A stretch of DNA of 64,000 nucleotides, from the NCBI GenBank assembly GCA_014058105.1, contig JACGCM010002082.1:1488001-1552000 (forward strand), given 5' to 3'. Positions 35,344 through 46,754 of the stretch are shown here, piece by piece; position 1 is the first letter of the stretch; every line of letters begins with the position of its first letter. A model generated the notes under the pieces. The model was not told the origin of the DNA, did not search any database, and saw nothing but the letters and a program-made list of their open reading frames with translations. Both the position numbers and the translations under genes were made by a program. This DNA comes from Kingdonia uniflora. Its lineage: Eukaryota; Streptophyta; Magnoliopsida; Ranunculales; Circaeasteraceae.

Positions 35344-37782
35344 TCAGTCTGACAGCAGTATCTTGAACACCCCTCGCATGTCAGGCCTTTCCATCGGGTT
35401 CTTGTCAACGCACCGTAGTGCCGTCTTAAGTAAAGAATGTGCTTCACGATTATTAACCATTTCAAGTCTCTTATCAATCAGTTCTGAAATTTTCCCTTTT
35501 GATAATACTTCTTGGCTCATATACTTGTAAAAATTGAACCGCTCCTCCTGTGAATTACCATCCTGTTTATCATTGCGGTTACCATTGTCATCGAGACAAA
35601 CATTCCTCTTGCCAAAAAACATATCAAGAAGTAACACACCGTAACTAAAGACATCACATTTCTCTGAGGTAATGCCCAAGGAACACTCAGGGGCCATGTA
35701 CACGGCCGCACCACTGATTGCTGTAAGAACTTTACTTCCATCTTTTCTTATCAACTTTGAAAACCCGAAATCAGATACAACTGCTCGAAAATCCCCATCA
35801 AGTAGAACGCTCTCCGGTTTAATATGGAGATGGCATATCCTCTGTCCATGAAGGTATTCAAGGGCCTTAGCAACATATTTTGCAACTATGTACCTGAATC
35901 CTCAATATGAAGAACGACCACCCCTCCTTGAGAAAATCCAACCGTCCAATGACCCATTAGGGAAGATATCGTGGACTAAGAGGGCTAAATACCCTGTTTC
36001 CCTCATATGACTACAATATCCGCGAAAGCGAACAATATGAGCATGTTGTATGCTAGCCATAAAAGCGAGTTCTACTTGGAATTCCCTCTCCCCATATATC
36101 GCCGGTTTAACTCTTTCTACAATCACTAGTGTCCCGTCATTCAATATGCCCTTGAAGACTGGACCATACCCACCAGTACCTAGCTCATCACGAAAGTTAT
36201 TAGTTGCGATTTCTAGTTCTTTGTGCCGAAAGTCTCTAGGAAATCTAGCAACATTCTTTTTGTTGTCGTATTTTTTGTTCTGAAACACCCCTTTAAAAAT
36301 GTGTGTAACATCATCTACCTTTCTTTCTATAAGGATGTCGGCCACCTGCCCCATGTCAGCTGGCCTTTTCTTAGGGTCCTCTTGAAGGCACAATAGAGCC
36401 ACATAGACTAACAAAGTTACTTCATTGTCATCAACTTCCCCCTCCGCCATAAGTCTTTCATCCGTCAGATTCACTAGTTTCTTTTGTTTTAATTTCTCCA
36501 ACAAAAAGTCATGAAAGGTTTGTTGCTGCCGTTGTGTATTGCCACCATCGGAGCATCTTCTATAAATATCAATGCCATCCTGGTCCAAACAAACATATTG
36601 TTGACCGAAAAATATGTCCAGAAGTAACTAACCATAACTAAAGATATCACATTTCTCCGAGATCCCATCAGCCAAGTACAACTCAGGGGCCTTATAGCCA
36701 TGTGTCCCTCTGATTTCTGTAACAACTCTACTCACATCTTTACTTACCAACTTTGAAATCCCGAAATCAGAGACAACTGCTCGAAAATCGTCATCAAGTA
36801 GTATATTCTCAGGTTAAATATCAAGATGTAATATCTTCTGGCAGCAATTGTGGTGAAGGTAATTAAGGGCCTTAGCAACCTCAATTGCAACTCTGTACCT
36901 TTGTTTCCACGATAAAAACCCAGCATTGGGGTCGGCCGCCTTGGGGAAAATCCAATTGTCAAGCGATCCGTTAGAGAAAAGATCGTAGACGATGTAGAAT
37001 GTTCCCCCTGTTTCTGTAATATGACTACCATATCCGAGGAGACAAACGAGATGAGCATGATCTACAGTTGCTAGTGCAGAGATTTCTGCTTGGAATACCC
37101 GCTTCCCAAGTTTCTCGGCTCGGACACTTTTCACAGCTACCAATGTCCCATTATCTAGTTTGCCCTTGTAGACTGCACCCAACATACCTCTACCAAGCTT
37201 ATCTCCGAAGTTATTGGTCGCCTTTTTGAGGTCTTCATACTGGAATACACGATTGACTCTAGCAACCTTCCTTTTGTTGTTGCTCTTTTTGTAGAAAAAC
37301 ACTTCATTCTCATCAAGTAAACCTATGATGTAGAATACTCCAAATATAATACCAAATGCATAGAGGCAGATGATGCCCTTTGAGAGTCCATCAAAATAGT
37401 AATAGGATATTAAGTACACGAAGAATACTAGGAATACCAGTAGAATAGCAAATCCAATGGTTACCTCTATCAACTCTTGAGCTTGCCTTTTTGAACCACT
37501 TGGAGAATCCATCGTAGATTGCACTTCAGATATCTTTGAAAAATGTCTACCCATGAAGCTGAAAATCGTAGCTGTAATGCTGAATGCAAACAGGTAGAGG
37601 ATGATGCCTTTTGAGAGTCCATCAAAGTAAAAAGAGGCTATGTGCGCGCCGATTCCTGGGATAACCAGTAGCATAGTGATGCCAAGTATTATTTCTATCG
37701 ACTCTAGAATTCGCCATTTTGAGGAAGAGGAAGCTCTTTGAGAGTCCATCATATTTTGATCCATGTGTTGGTCTACTGCCAT
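35344..37782 (-). pseudogene. tandem kinase-pseudokinase protein with duplicated membrane modules (three stop codons, no frameshift)
   Basis: One frame of 813 codons from ATG 37782. Residues 23-80 and 91-155 are two copies of a module: MDS-start, a hydrophobic helix, YFDGLSKGI, a second helix with LFAF/LYAF. Kinase 1 (about 195-490): loop GRGMLGAVYKG, Lys218, HLDI then a stop (codon 323) exactly at the HLDIK lysine, PENILL, DFGIS, APEL; a second stop at codon 385 (YG*LLLD). Its catalytic loop is HLD, a non-RD type. Kinase 2 (about 525-812): GTGGYGPVFKG, VIVERV with E557 in place of the invariant lysine, stop at codon 627, HLHIKPES (His653 for the catalytic Asp, Ser658 for Asn), DFGFS, MAPEC. 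Kinase 2 is a pseudokinase. The juxtamembrane NNKRKVAR is repeated before each kinase (DNKKNVAR), so kinase 2 arose by duplication. No ligand-binding ectodomain. Divergent neighbour: the NLR at 39363. Confidence 0.85.
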
Positions 37783-38123
37783 TAGTTATCAAAGCCTTCA
37801 CATGTTTTTGAGTAGACTTTGACTTTGTGTTTGTCTTTGGGGTTAACTTGAATTATTAATAATTGTGTTTGAGAAAGAAAGAAAAAAATGAGCACAGCAT
37901 TAAGCAGGTAAGGTTCATATTGAAACTCAAGCATTGACCTTATAGGGGAGGAAGAGTTGTCTTTCATCATTCACCAGGCAATCTTTCCACTGTTGTTCAC
38001 TTCATCATGTCTTCCACTACACATCCGGCAAGGTAAACGCAATTCTTAACCAGTATGCTAATTTCAAATATATGAACATCTTCTTCATCTAATGGAGTTA
38101 CCTTCTTCATTTAATGGAGGTCA

Positions 38124-38460
38124 TGTAGAGGAGGGCTCTGATTTCTGTTCGAATAGACATTGTGTCTATTCAAAATTCGAATCCGACAATGTCTATTCGA
38201 ATAGATTTAGCTGAATTGCCTTCTCTTCGGATAGACTTGAAACTCAGTTTTGAGTATTGAATTGATGTCATTGGCTTTGCCTTGAGATCTGTATTGATGT
38301 AATAACGACTCAGAATTATTTCTTAGCCGCCACCCATGTTGGATCATTATATAAAACTCTCTCTCTATATTGTGTGGATGTAGGCAATTTGCGGTGTGTG
38401 TTGTTCTTTGATTGTGTTTATTCATTTACTTTGTTCATCTCTAATCGGATCGAAACTCAA
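38124..38460 (+). repeat. solo or truncated copia LTR
   Basis: Starts TGTAGAGG at 38124 and follows the reverse complement of the copia LTRs at 57693-58101 and 62495-63002: inverted repeat around TCTGTTCGAATAGACA (38144-38175), TTGAGTATTGAATTGA, TATATAAAA (38348-38356), then TTTGATTGTGTTTATTC and CTAATCGGATCGAA. The expected last 40 bp are missing. Its sense direction is +, toward the NLR. Confidence 0.72.
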
Positions 38461-38469
38461 AGAGAGAAA

Positions 38470-39000
38470 TTTGTGGATTTTTATTTTTTGGTGGGAGAAA
38501 TATTTTTTTGATCTCTACGGAGAGGTCAAAATATAATCGCAGAAGACAATGAGACAATCTAACATTAACCTTACCCCCTAACTTTAGTTTTCTTTTACCT
38601 TTTCTCCCCAATTTTCTTGGTGAAAATATGTTTCTCTTTCATCTAGCAAGAACAGAAAACAGTAACACTTCTTGCTTCCATGTTTTCCTTATTATGTTTC
38701 GTGACCACGAAATCCATCACTAACTTCAACCTAACAAACATCAAACTCTCATTGTGATCCTTGAGTAAAGATTTTATTGTATCTATATCGGTGATTCGGT
38801 GTAAATATTTTATTTGACTGCAAAGTTTGCAGCAGCCTTTTGTAAAGAAATTTTTACCCCCACTTCAAGCGGTCTGGTGAACCAAACACTTTCAAGTGCC
38901 AAACACTTGCAACCGGGTGCGTTGGCACCCGGATGCAGTGAACCAAGCACAAATAGTTTGCCATGTATATAGTCTTGTTGTTGTAGATATAGTGATATAC
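38470..39000. other. upstream intergenic region of the NLR
   Basis: No gene. A short perfect hairpin CCGGGTGC-GTTG-GCACCCGG lies at about 38915-38934 within a stretch repeating GTGAACCAA (38877, 38939), possibly a MITE end. Confidence 0.4.
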
Positions 39001-39239
39001 TTATTCCACTAATTTTATCTACTAGAGCAACAACAATGGAGATGGCAACTACCGCTGCCAAGTTGTACGTTGCGACTACTGCTGCAAAGTACGCTTGGGA
39101 TCCGGCTTTACTTCATATTGGGTACTCGTTTTACTTCATATCTGGTATTTTTCTTTATTACGATACAAATGTCCAAAGTAAAATGCAAGACAATCTTTTA
39201 AGGCTAGAAATGATTTTTATTAAGAGTCAATATATTTGA
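39001..39239 (+). pseudogene. tandem duplicate of the NLR 5' end
   Basis: Sequence TTATTCCACTAATTTT..ATCTACTAGAGCAACAACAATGG matches TTATTCCACTGATTTT..ATCTACTAGACCAACAACAATGA about 325 bp downstream at the NLR start. The ORF from 39036 encodes an N-terminal coiled-coil start (AKYAWDPALLHIGYSFYF, then DTNVQSKMQDNLLRLE) paralogous to the NLR's AKYTVVWIVHHMGYLFRY and NDLKNKVQNDLLWLEND. It stops after 67 residues; no NB-ARC follows. Confidence 0.72.
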
Positions 39240-39362
39240 ACAAATCATCAGTTTAATCTCCGGATATAGTATTACTACTTCGTTTGTGTTGAGTATATAT
39301 TATTATTGTAGTACCTATAGCGATACTTATTCCACTGATTTTCATCTACTAGACCAACAACA

Positions 39363-42300
39363 ATGAGAGGCACTGTTATTGCTGCTACTGCCATGACAGA
39401 GCTTGCCAAGTACACTGTTGTTTGGATTGTTCATCATATGGGCTATCTTTTTCGTTACAAGAGAAATGTGAACGACCTTAAAAACAAAGTGCAAAATGAT
39501 CTGCTATGGCTGGAAAATGATGTTAAAGGATTAATCAATTTAGCTCGAGATAATGACCTTCAAAACAAAGTCCGAAATGATCCGGAAAGGCTCAAAAATG
39601 ATGTTAAAGGCAAAGTTGATTCAAGCACCAAGAAGGAACATTTCAATGCTTTTGCATCAAGAGAATCCACGAAGAAGGAAGTCATTCAAGCACTGATGGA
39701 TGATAAAACCAACTTGGTCGGTGTTTACGGAATGGGAGGGGTGGGTAAACCGACCTTGATGAAAGAAATACTCAAACAAAATAAAGATACGAAGCTTTTT
39801 GATAAGGTTGTGTTGGCAACGGTTTCTCAAAATCCTGACTTGAGAGGGATCCAAACACAGATTGCAGAGAGCTTGGGCATGAGAATTGAAGAAGAAAGCA
39901 TACAAGCAAGGGCCACAACACTATCGGCGATGTTGGAGCAACAAAAAAATATCCTCCTAATATTGGATGATCTATGGAAGAGATTGGAACTAGATGATGT
40001 GGGAATCAACCTTAGCGGAGTGGGCCAAAACATTTGTAAAGTATTAATCACATCAAGGAGTTTAGAAGTATGCAATTCTATGTAAACCACTAAAAACATT
40101 GACGTCAAGGTACTATCAAAGAACGATTCACTGGAGCTATTTCGACAGGAAGTGGGTGATGTAGACTTCGACGCCAAGCGTGAGAGTTCTGAGGAAATCG
40201 TTAATGAATGTGGAGGCTTGCCTTTAGCGATCGTTACACTTGGAAGAACTTTAAGAACAAAAAGTGAAGGCGTTTGGGCTGATATTATTCAACAACTACA
40301 GATCTCCGTGTATGAAGGTCTGGATTGCGTCAACGTTTCACTAAGATTGAGCTACGATTTCTTAAAATCAAGCAAAACCAAGCAATGTTTTTTGCTATGT
40401 AGCTTGTTTCCCGAAGATCAAGAGATAACCATGGATGCACTGGTAGGGTACGCAATGGGGGAGGATTTGCTTGGAGATGCAGAAACTTTGAGAGAAGCAA
40501 GGAGAAACCTGCATATTATGGTGGATACACTAGTATATTCCGGTCTATTGTTGAAAGGAGACAATGACGGATATATAATGATGCACGACATCGTTCGTGA
40601 TGTTGCAATCTCGATAACTTCTGAAAATGAAAATGAGTCAATCATAAAAGCCGGGGTTGGACTAACAAAATGGCCAAAACAAAAAGAACCAGGGAGGTGC
40701 TTGCGGATGTCATTGATGAGTAACCATATCTGTGAGGTCCCTGATGCACCCCAATTCTCGCGACTCTTGACTCTGTCATTGGCAAAAAACAGATCTTTGA
40801 AAAATATCCCTAATGGCTTCTTTGAAAGTATGAAACTTCTTGAGACTTTAGATTCGAGTGATATTCGTATTTCCTCGTTGCCTCAATCGCTTGCATCCCT
40901 TGCGAATTCCCTTAGAACACTTTATTTGGAAAAATGCATCAAGCTACAAGATGTATCTCTAATTGGGAATCTGAAGACACTTGAAATACTTAGTTTAAGC
41001 GGAACTAGAATTTTGAGGTTGCCAGAAGAAATAAGGGGATTGACCAATCTAAAAATGTTAGACTTGTCATACAACATGTCTCTTAAATCAATCCCACCCA
41101 ATGTGATATCAAACTTGACTCGCTTGGAAGAATTGTACATGAGTAAAAGCTTTCGTGGGTGGGAGATTGAAGGCGCGGGAGATGACCGATGTAATGCTAG
41201 TTTAGTAGAGGTGGCATCCTTGGCTAAATTGTCTAGTCTTTGCATAGATATAGAAAATGAGAAATGGTTGTCCACAGATATCGGCCCGTGTCATTGGGAG
41301 AAGTTAACGAAGTTCATCGTGAATGATTTTCATTATAACTTCACAGTCACCACCATTAATGTCTATGACTATGAAAGGCGGATGGCCCTTTCTACAGGTA
41401 ATTGCTCATACCCACTTGCTGATTGGGTTAATGTTCTAATTGAAAGAACTCATAGATTACATCTGGACTACTGTCACAGTCTCAAGAATGTTGTACAGCT
41501 TAATCCAAAGGGCTTTAACAACTTGAAATCTCTCTTTATAGAGCTGGTCAACATTGAATATCTTGTGAGTATGGAGGATGAGGAGCGAGTTCCCGTGGTC
41601 ATGTTCACTCAATTGGAGATTTTGAAATTTTCTATTATGGGAGCATTGAAGACAATTTGGAATGGGCTCCTTCCAAAGTGGTCCTTTGAAAATCTGCAAG
41701 TCCTACATCTACATCGGTGTAGTAACCTGGTCAGTATTCTGCCCTCTAGGTTGTGGGCAAGGCTGAAAAATCTGGAAGAAATTGACATATATGACTGCAG
41801 AAATTTAAAGGAGGTATTTGACTCGTACGGTGCTGGAGAAGGGCGTAATAGCATTGCTAAGTTAAGAAAGATAAAGCTGCAACACCTATCCAAACTGACA
41901 TCGATATGGAAGGGAGCCATACCACTCATAAGATTCGAAAACATTAAAGTAGTGGATTTGGCCTTTTGCCCTTCATTAAGATCGTTGAACCTCTTCTTTT
42001 CTCTGGCCTTCGCACAAAGATTTGAACAATTGGAGGAGGTTACTGTAAGCGGGTGCGACATTTTGACAAAATTAATAGCAAAGGAAGATGAAGAGGAAGG
42101 GAAAATCGATGAAGTGACGGTAGCCAAATCTTCGCCTAGCTCAATGTATCACCCTGTTCCATCTATCGATGTTGGATCAAGGAAGTTAGTTTCAAGCAGT
42201 TTTACTGTTTTGCCTCAGCCTCAAATCTTCTCCAGCCTAAAAAAGATAGACGTTAGCTTCTGTGATCGCTTAAAGTTCATCTTTCCAATCCGAATATTAC

Positions 42301-42758
42301 GATGTCTCTTGCAATTAGAAGAATTTAAGGTAGAGGAATGCTTCATAATGGAAGAACTAACTGAAGAGGGCCAAGAAGAAGAAGTAGAAGAAGAGGGTAA
42401 CATGACAATATGCTTGCCACATTTGAGGTTATTGTATCTACGGAACCTACCATGTCTCTCGACTTTCTTCTCCCACCGGACGAGGTTACCTCATATCCTT
42501 CTTGAATGTCCTTCCTTGGAGAATCTTACTATAGTGGAATGCCTGAGATTGAAGAGGCTCCCCTTTGGTCTGCAGAGCACAAGCATGCTGACAAATTTCA
42601 TTATAGATGATAATGAATGGTTTGAAGGGCTTGAATGGGTTCACCTAAGTGTCAAGTCGCAATTACTTGCTACCCTAGAGATGCTGTCTGTCTGCCCTAA
42701 CCATTTTGAGAATCAAGAAGACTATAACTACATGCCCGATGAAAATCAAGAAAACTAG
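39363..42758 (+). pseudogene. CC-NBS-LRR disease-resistance gene (one in-frame stop)
   Basis: Frame of 1131 codons, ATG at 39363. CC region 1-105 (AKYTVVWIVHHMGYLFRY, then a repeated NDLKNKVQNDLLWLEND / NDLQNKVRNDPERLKND). NB-ARC: GVYGMGGVGKPTLMKEI (Lys129; Pro130 replaces the Thr of GKTT), LATVSQNPDL, kinase-2 NILLILDDLW, RNBS-B VLITSR, then TAA at 40083-40085, VLSKNDSLELF, CGGLPLAIVTLGR, CFLLCSLFPED, MHDIVRDVAISI (about 407). LRRs about 430-1100, with repeats such as LKTLEILSLSGTRILRLPEEI and LRLLYLRNLPCLS. The family (RPS2 / At4g27190-like) senses pathogen effectors in the cytoplasm. CC is shorter than is usual. The stop and Pro130 indicate a pseudogene; the otherwise clean frame suggests recent loss. 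Confidence 0.93.
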
Positions 42759-43140
42759 GCCAGCCAGAGTTAATCTTGGCTGGCCTGTTCCAGATAAAGG
42801 TGAACCTAAACTAGTTTGCATAAATGATATCTTTGGTAAAGAAATATATACATATTCATGTTAACAGGGTTTTATTTTGTGTTGTGTTTGGTGAAAAATT
42901 CATAATGTTTTAACTTTGAAGTTCTCATATTTTCTTATTGATTTGTTCAGAAATTTGTTATTTGTTGTTTATTCGAAGGAAGAATTGAACAAAAGACGAA
43001 TATGATGTAGCGCCCTGTTTTTTTTTGTCATCTTAGTCATTCTCTTTTAATTCGTGGATGTGTCGTCGTTGGTTATTAAGTTGCTTCAGTTGTATATATC
43101 AGTTGTATGTGTCGCTGTTGGTTATTAAGCTTGTTTGGGC
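42759..43140. other. NLR 3' flank
   Basis: No gene. Contains a 48-bp-spaced direct repeat ATGTGTCG(TC/CT)GTTGGTTATTAAG at about 43059 and 43107, just before the LINE. Confidence 0.45.
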
Positions 43141-43199
43141 ATTATTCAAACTAATGTAACAAAAGACAAGCTAAGTCTACGAAAGTTATTCCATATTGG

Positions 43200-43700
43200 A
43201 GAAGAAAAGATAAAGAGCAGAAGAGTAACGGCATAATGCAAAAGGAAAAAGAAATGGATAAGCAAGAGATAAACAAAACTACAAATGCACATGCTGAAAA
43301 AGAGGGGAATCCGAACATCCAAACGAAAAACCAATGTGAAAAAAAAGATGAAGGCTGGTGAACAGTACAAACAAAGAGAAATAAGAGAAAGGTAAACCAA
43401 AGCATAACTGCTACTCCTCTCCCACAACAACCATATGAAGATATTTTACAAACTCCAATTGAAGTAAGCAAGAAGAAAACAGGAAAAACAATCTCTCCAG
43501 TAAAAGCTACACCATCAACTCCAAAGGGTAAAGGTGGTGAAACATTTCCTGACGATTCAGGTAGTATCTCCACTAGCCAGGCTATGCCAAAACATCAAAG
43601 AAAGCATGCAAAGAAGAAGACAAGAAAATTGAAAAGCAAAAAAGAGAGAAAATTAGTAGCAGATTGTTTGAGAAAGAGAAGCCTAGTGCAGAAGGTACAG
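43200..43700 (+). pseudogene. LINE ORF1 tail
   Basis: Basic, lysine-rich C-terminal part: CEKKDEGW then TVQTKRNKRKVNQ (near 43350), a proline/threonine segment, and KKTRKLKSKKERK. DEGW..V..KR.K is the usual ORF1 end in plant LINEs. The DUF4283 domain is missing upstream: 5' truncation. Confidence 0.6.
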
Positions 43701-43712
43701 CTCTAAAACCAC

Positions 43713-46700
43713 TTGATATCCATGCATAAACTAATGATTTGGAATGTTAGAGGGCTGAATAGATCTCAGATGCAGTCAGAAGTTAGAAACACTATAAGAG
43801 CAAACAAATTTGGGCTTGTTAGTCTTTTGGAAACAAAGATTAAAGAGGAAAACTTTGAGAGGGTTAAAAAAAATATTGCGCCAAACTGGAGCTCTTTATG
43901 CAACTATTCTTATTCAGCTGGAGGAAGAATTTTATTGTTTTGGGATCCATATATATTCAACATTGCTTTATACTCATCAAGTGCTCAGGTACTTACAGTC
44001 CACATTACTACTACCAGTACAAACAAGGAGTTTTATTTGTCTTGCATATATGCTTCTATAATGCATGGGATTACAATTGTGTAGCTTATGCTAGTGAAAA
44101 AAAAGGAAGAGACCCCCCTACTGAACCTAAAATGTTACCACTGAGGAATTTTATTGACTACATGGGCATAACTGATCTGAAGTAGAAAGGTCTAAAACAC
44201 ATATGGACAAACTATCAAGCTGGAGACAACATAATCTTTTCTAATTAAACTTGACAGAGCTTTGATTAATAATCATTGGATGCTTGATTTTGTGGAATCT
44301 GAAGTGAACTATATGCCGTATGGGATCTCTGATCATGCCTCTCTTCACATTACTATAAGTGCAAGTCATTCAAAAGCTGCTCCTTTTAGATTCTCAAATG
44401 TTTGGCTGCCTCACCCTACTTTCAAAGACCTCATTAAGAAGGCATGGAGCAATAAAGTTAATGGACCACCTATTTTTGTGCTAACCCAAAAGCTTCTTTT
44501 GAAAGAAGATATCAAAATTTGGGAAAAGGAAGTATTTGAGAAGTTTAAGATGCAAGAGAAAAATTGCAGAGAAGATACAAGAGGATCTAACAGAAAGTGT
44601 TGATTGTGAAAATTTGCAGGCAGAAGAAAAAAATTGTAGAAGAATTCTCGACTCTTTGCTTTATCAAGAGGAAATACAACTTAAACAACAATCTAGATGC
44701 AACTTGCTTACTTTGGGGGATTCAAACACAAGTTATTTCCATAACTGCATAAAAGAAAGGAAGGGAATAAACTGGATCCATTCTATAAAGAACAGTGAGG
44801 GTGTTCTTCTAACTGAGAGAGCTGATATCGAAAGTGAAGTTGTTAATTTCTATAAAAAGCTTCTAAGTGCCAATGATGAAAAATCTTTTCAGATGAGCAA
44901 CAACGTCTTACAGAAAATCAGCATAAAGAAATGTGTAAAGATTTCACAACTGAAGAGATAAAGGACATGATTTTTAATGAAAAAGATGGCAAAGCACCAG
45001 GAATGGATGGCTACAATGTGGAGTTCTACAAGCAATGTTGGGACATTGTGGGGCTGGTCTTTCAAAATCCTAAAGGAGATAAACATAACAGTAATTAAAC
45101 TCATCCCCAAGACCAAAAGTTCAAGCTCTTTTGCAGAATTCAGGCTCATATCCCTATGCAGCACCATATACAAGTTTATTAATTCTAAGTTACTAGCAAT
45201 CAGAATGAGAGATGTTATGAAAGATCTTATAGACTCAAGCCAATCAGCCTGTATTAGAGGAAGATATATCCAAGAAAACATCCTTCTAGCTCATGAAATC
45301 TCAAGAGGATTTGACAGGAAAAATGGAGTCTCTAAAATGCTTTTGAATTGCACAAGGACTTTGATTATGTAAACTGGGGATATCTTTTTCAAGTCCTGCA
45401 TGGTATGAAGTTTCCTCCAAACTTTATAAAGTGGATTGAATTGTGCATAACTCCAAGCTTCAAAGTAGATGTTAATGGTGCAATGACTGGATTCTTTTCT
45501 AGTTCCAAAGGGTTGAGACAGGGAGACCCCCCCTATCTGTTTGTGATAGCCATGCAACACTTGTCTGTAATGCTCAATAAAGCCTCAACCTCTCAAGAAA
45601 TTAGCCTCATTCCTAACTGCAGAAGTAGAAATCTCACACACATTATGTTTGCTGATGATCTTATCTATTGCTTAAAAGCTAGTACAACCAATGCCATAAA
45701 GATTACAGACATTATTAAAAGGTTCTCTCAAGCTTCAGGTATGAGGATTAACAATAGCAAGAGCTTTGTCTTATACTCAGGTTCTACAAATGGTGAAGAA
45801 ATTGAATAAATAAATGTTATTCTGAATTTTACGGTAGAAAGGCTCCCTGTTAAGTATCTGGGGCTTCCTCTTCTGGCAACAAAACTCACTGAAAAGGACT
45901 GTGAGCCGATAATAGAGAAGATACACAAAAAGGTTTCCAACTGGAAGAACAAATGCTTATCATATGGAGGGAGACTAGAATTAGTGAAAAGTGTGTTATT
46001 TTCTTACTCAGTATACTGGGCAGGATGCTTTGACTTCCCAAAAGCAATCTTAACAAAAATAGAACATCAATTCATATGCTTTATATGGAGTGGATCTGAG
46101 AATGTGAAGTGTCTGTCTTCAGTTGCTTGGGTAGATGTATGTGTCCCTAAAAGTAAAGGAGGTTTGGGATTAAAGACACTAAAAGATTTTAATGACTCTA
46201 TTATGATGAGAACCTTGTGGAATCTGGTTTCTGGTACTGTCAATCCATGGACACAATGGGTGAAAGCAAACTATCTTAAAGATAATTCATTTTGGACAGT
46301 GAAACCCCCCAGTGACTGCTCGTGGGCATGGAGATCTATTTTGAAAAAAAGAGTAACAGCCCTCGAATACTGTAAGATCATAGTTGGAGATGGCAAATCT
46401 ACTTTCATTTGGCAAGATCCATGGTTGATTGGAGATAATCTAAACCTAACAACAATTAGACATTCTATAATGGTTTTTGACCTTCCATACATCTCCAAAG
46501 TCAACGAGATGATTTCTACAAATAGTGATTGGATAATTCCACAAAGAAGTACAAGAGCTGAAGATCTAAAAGAAATATGGAAAACTATTCAAGCTGGTCC
46601 AAAACCAGATATACAAGATAAAGATAGAATGGTTTGGACTTTGACAACAAATGGCACTTTTAGTAGTAAATCAGCTTGGAATGCCATTAGAATCCATCAA

Positions 46701-46754
46701 ACTCCTCCTGGTTGGGTCTCAATTATATGGGACAGAAGGGCATGCAGTTCCTAG
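43713..46754 (+). pseudogene. LINE ORF2: endonuclease and reverse transcriptase
   Basis: Endonuclease start HKLMIWNVRGLNRSQMQ, LVSLLETKIKEENF (43720-43860) and ILLFWDP, then a deletion after SCIYA; resumes at LRNFIDYMGITDLK and, in another frame, DHASLHITIS (44330). RT from about 44950: DGKAPGMDGYN, TVIKLIPKT, FRLISLCSTIYKF, SACIRGRYIQENI, KDFDYVNW, GLRQGDPP, and the palm MFADDL (about 45645). Then EYLG-type segment (VKYLGLPL, about 45850), the GGLGLKTLKDFN helix and SRDR. At least six stops or frame changes. Confidence 0.82.

Noticed and set aside
38915..38934. CCGGGTGC hairpin as a terminator
   Set aside because: Rho-independent terminators do not operate in plant nuclear genes; more likely a MITE remnant.
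40083..40085. Stop codon as the natural end of a short CC-NB protein
   Set aside because: The next codons continue the NB-ARC consensus in frame without interruption for 890 codons, so a nonsense mutation is the simpler reading.
41609..42127. 172-residue frame opposite to the NLR
   Set aside because: Shadow of the LRR coding strand; no independent motif.
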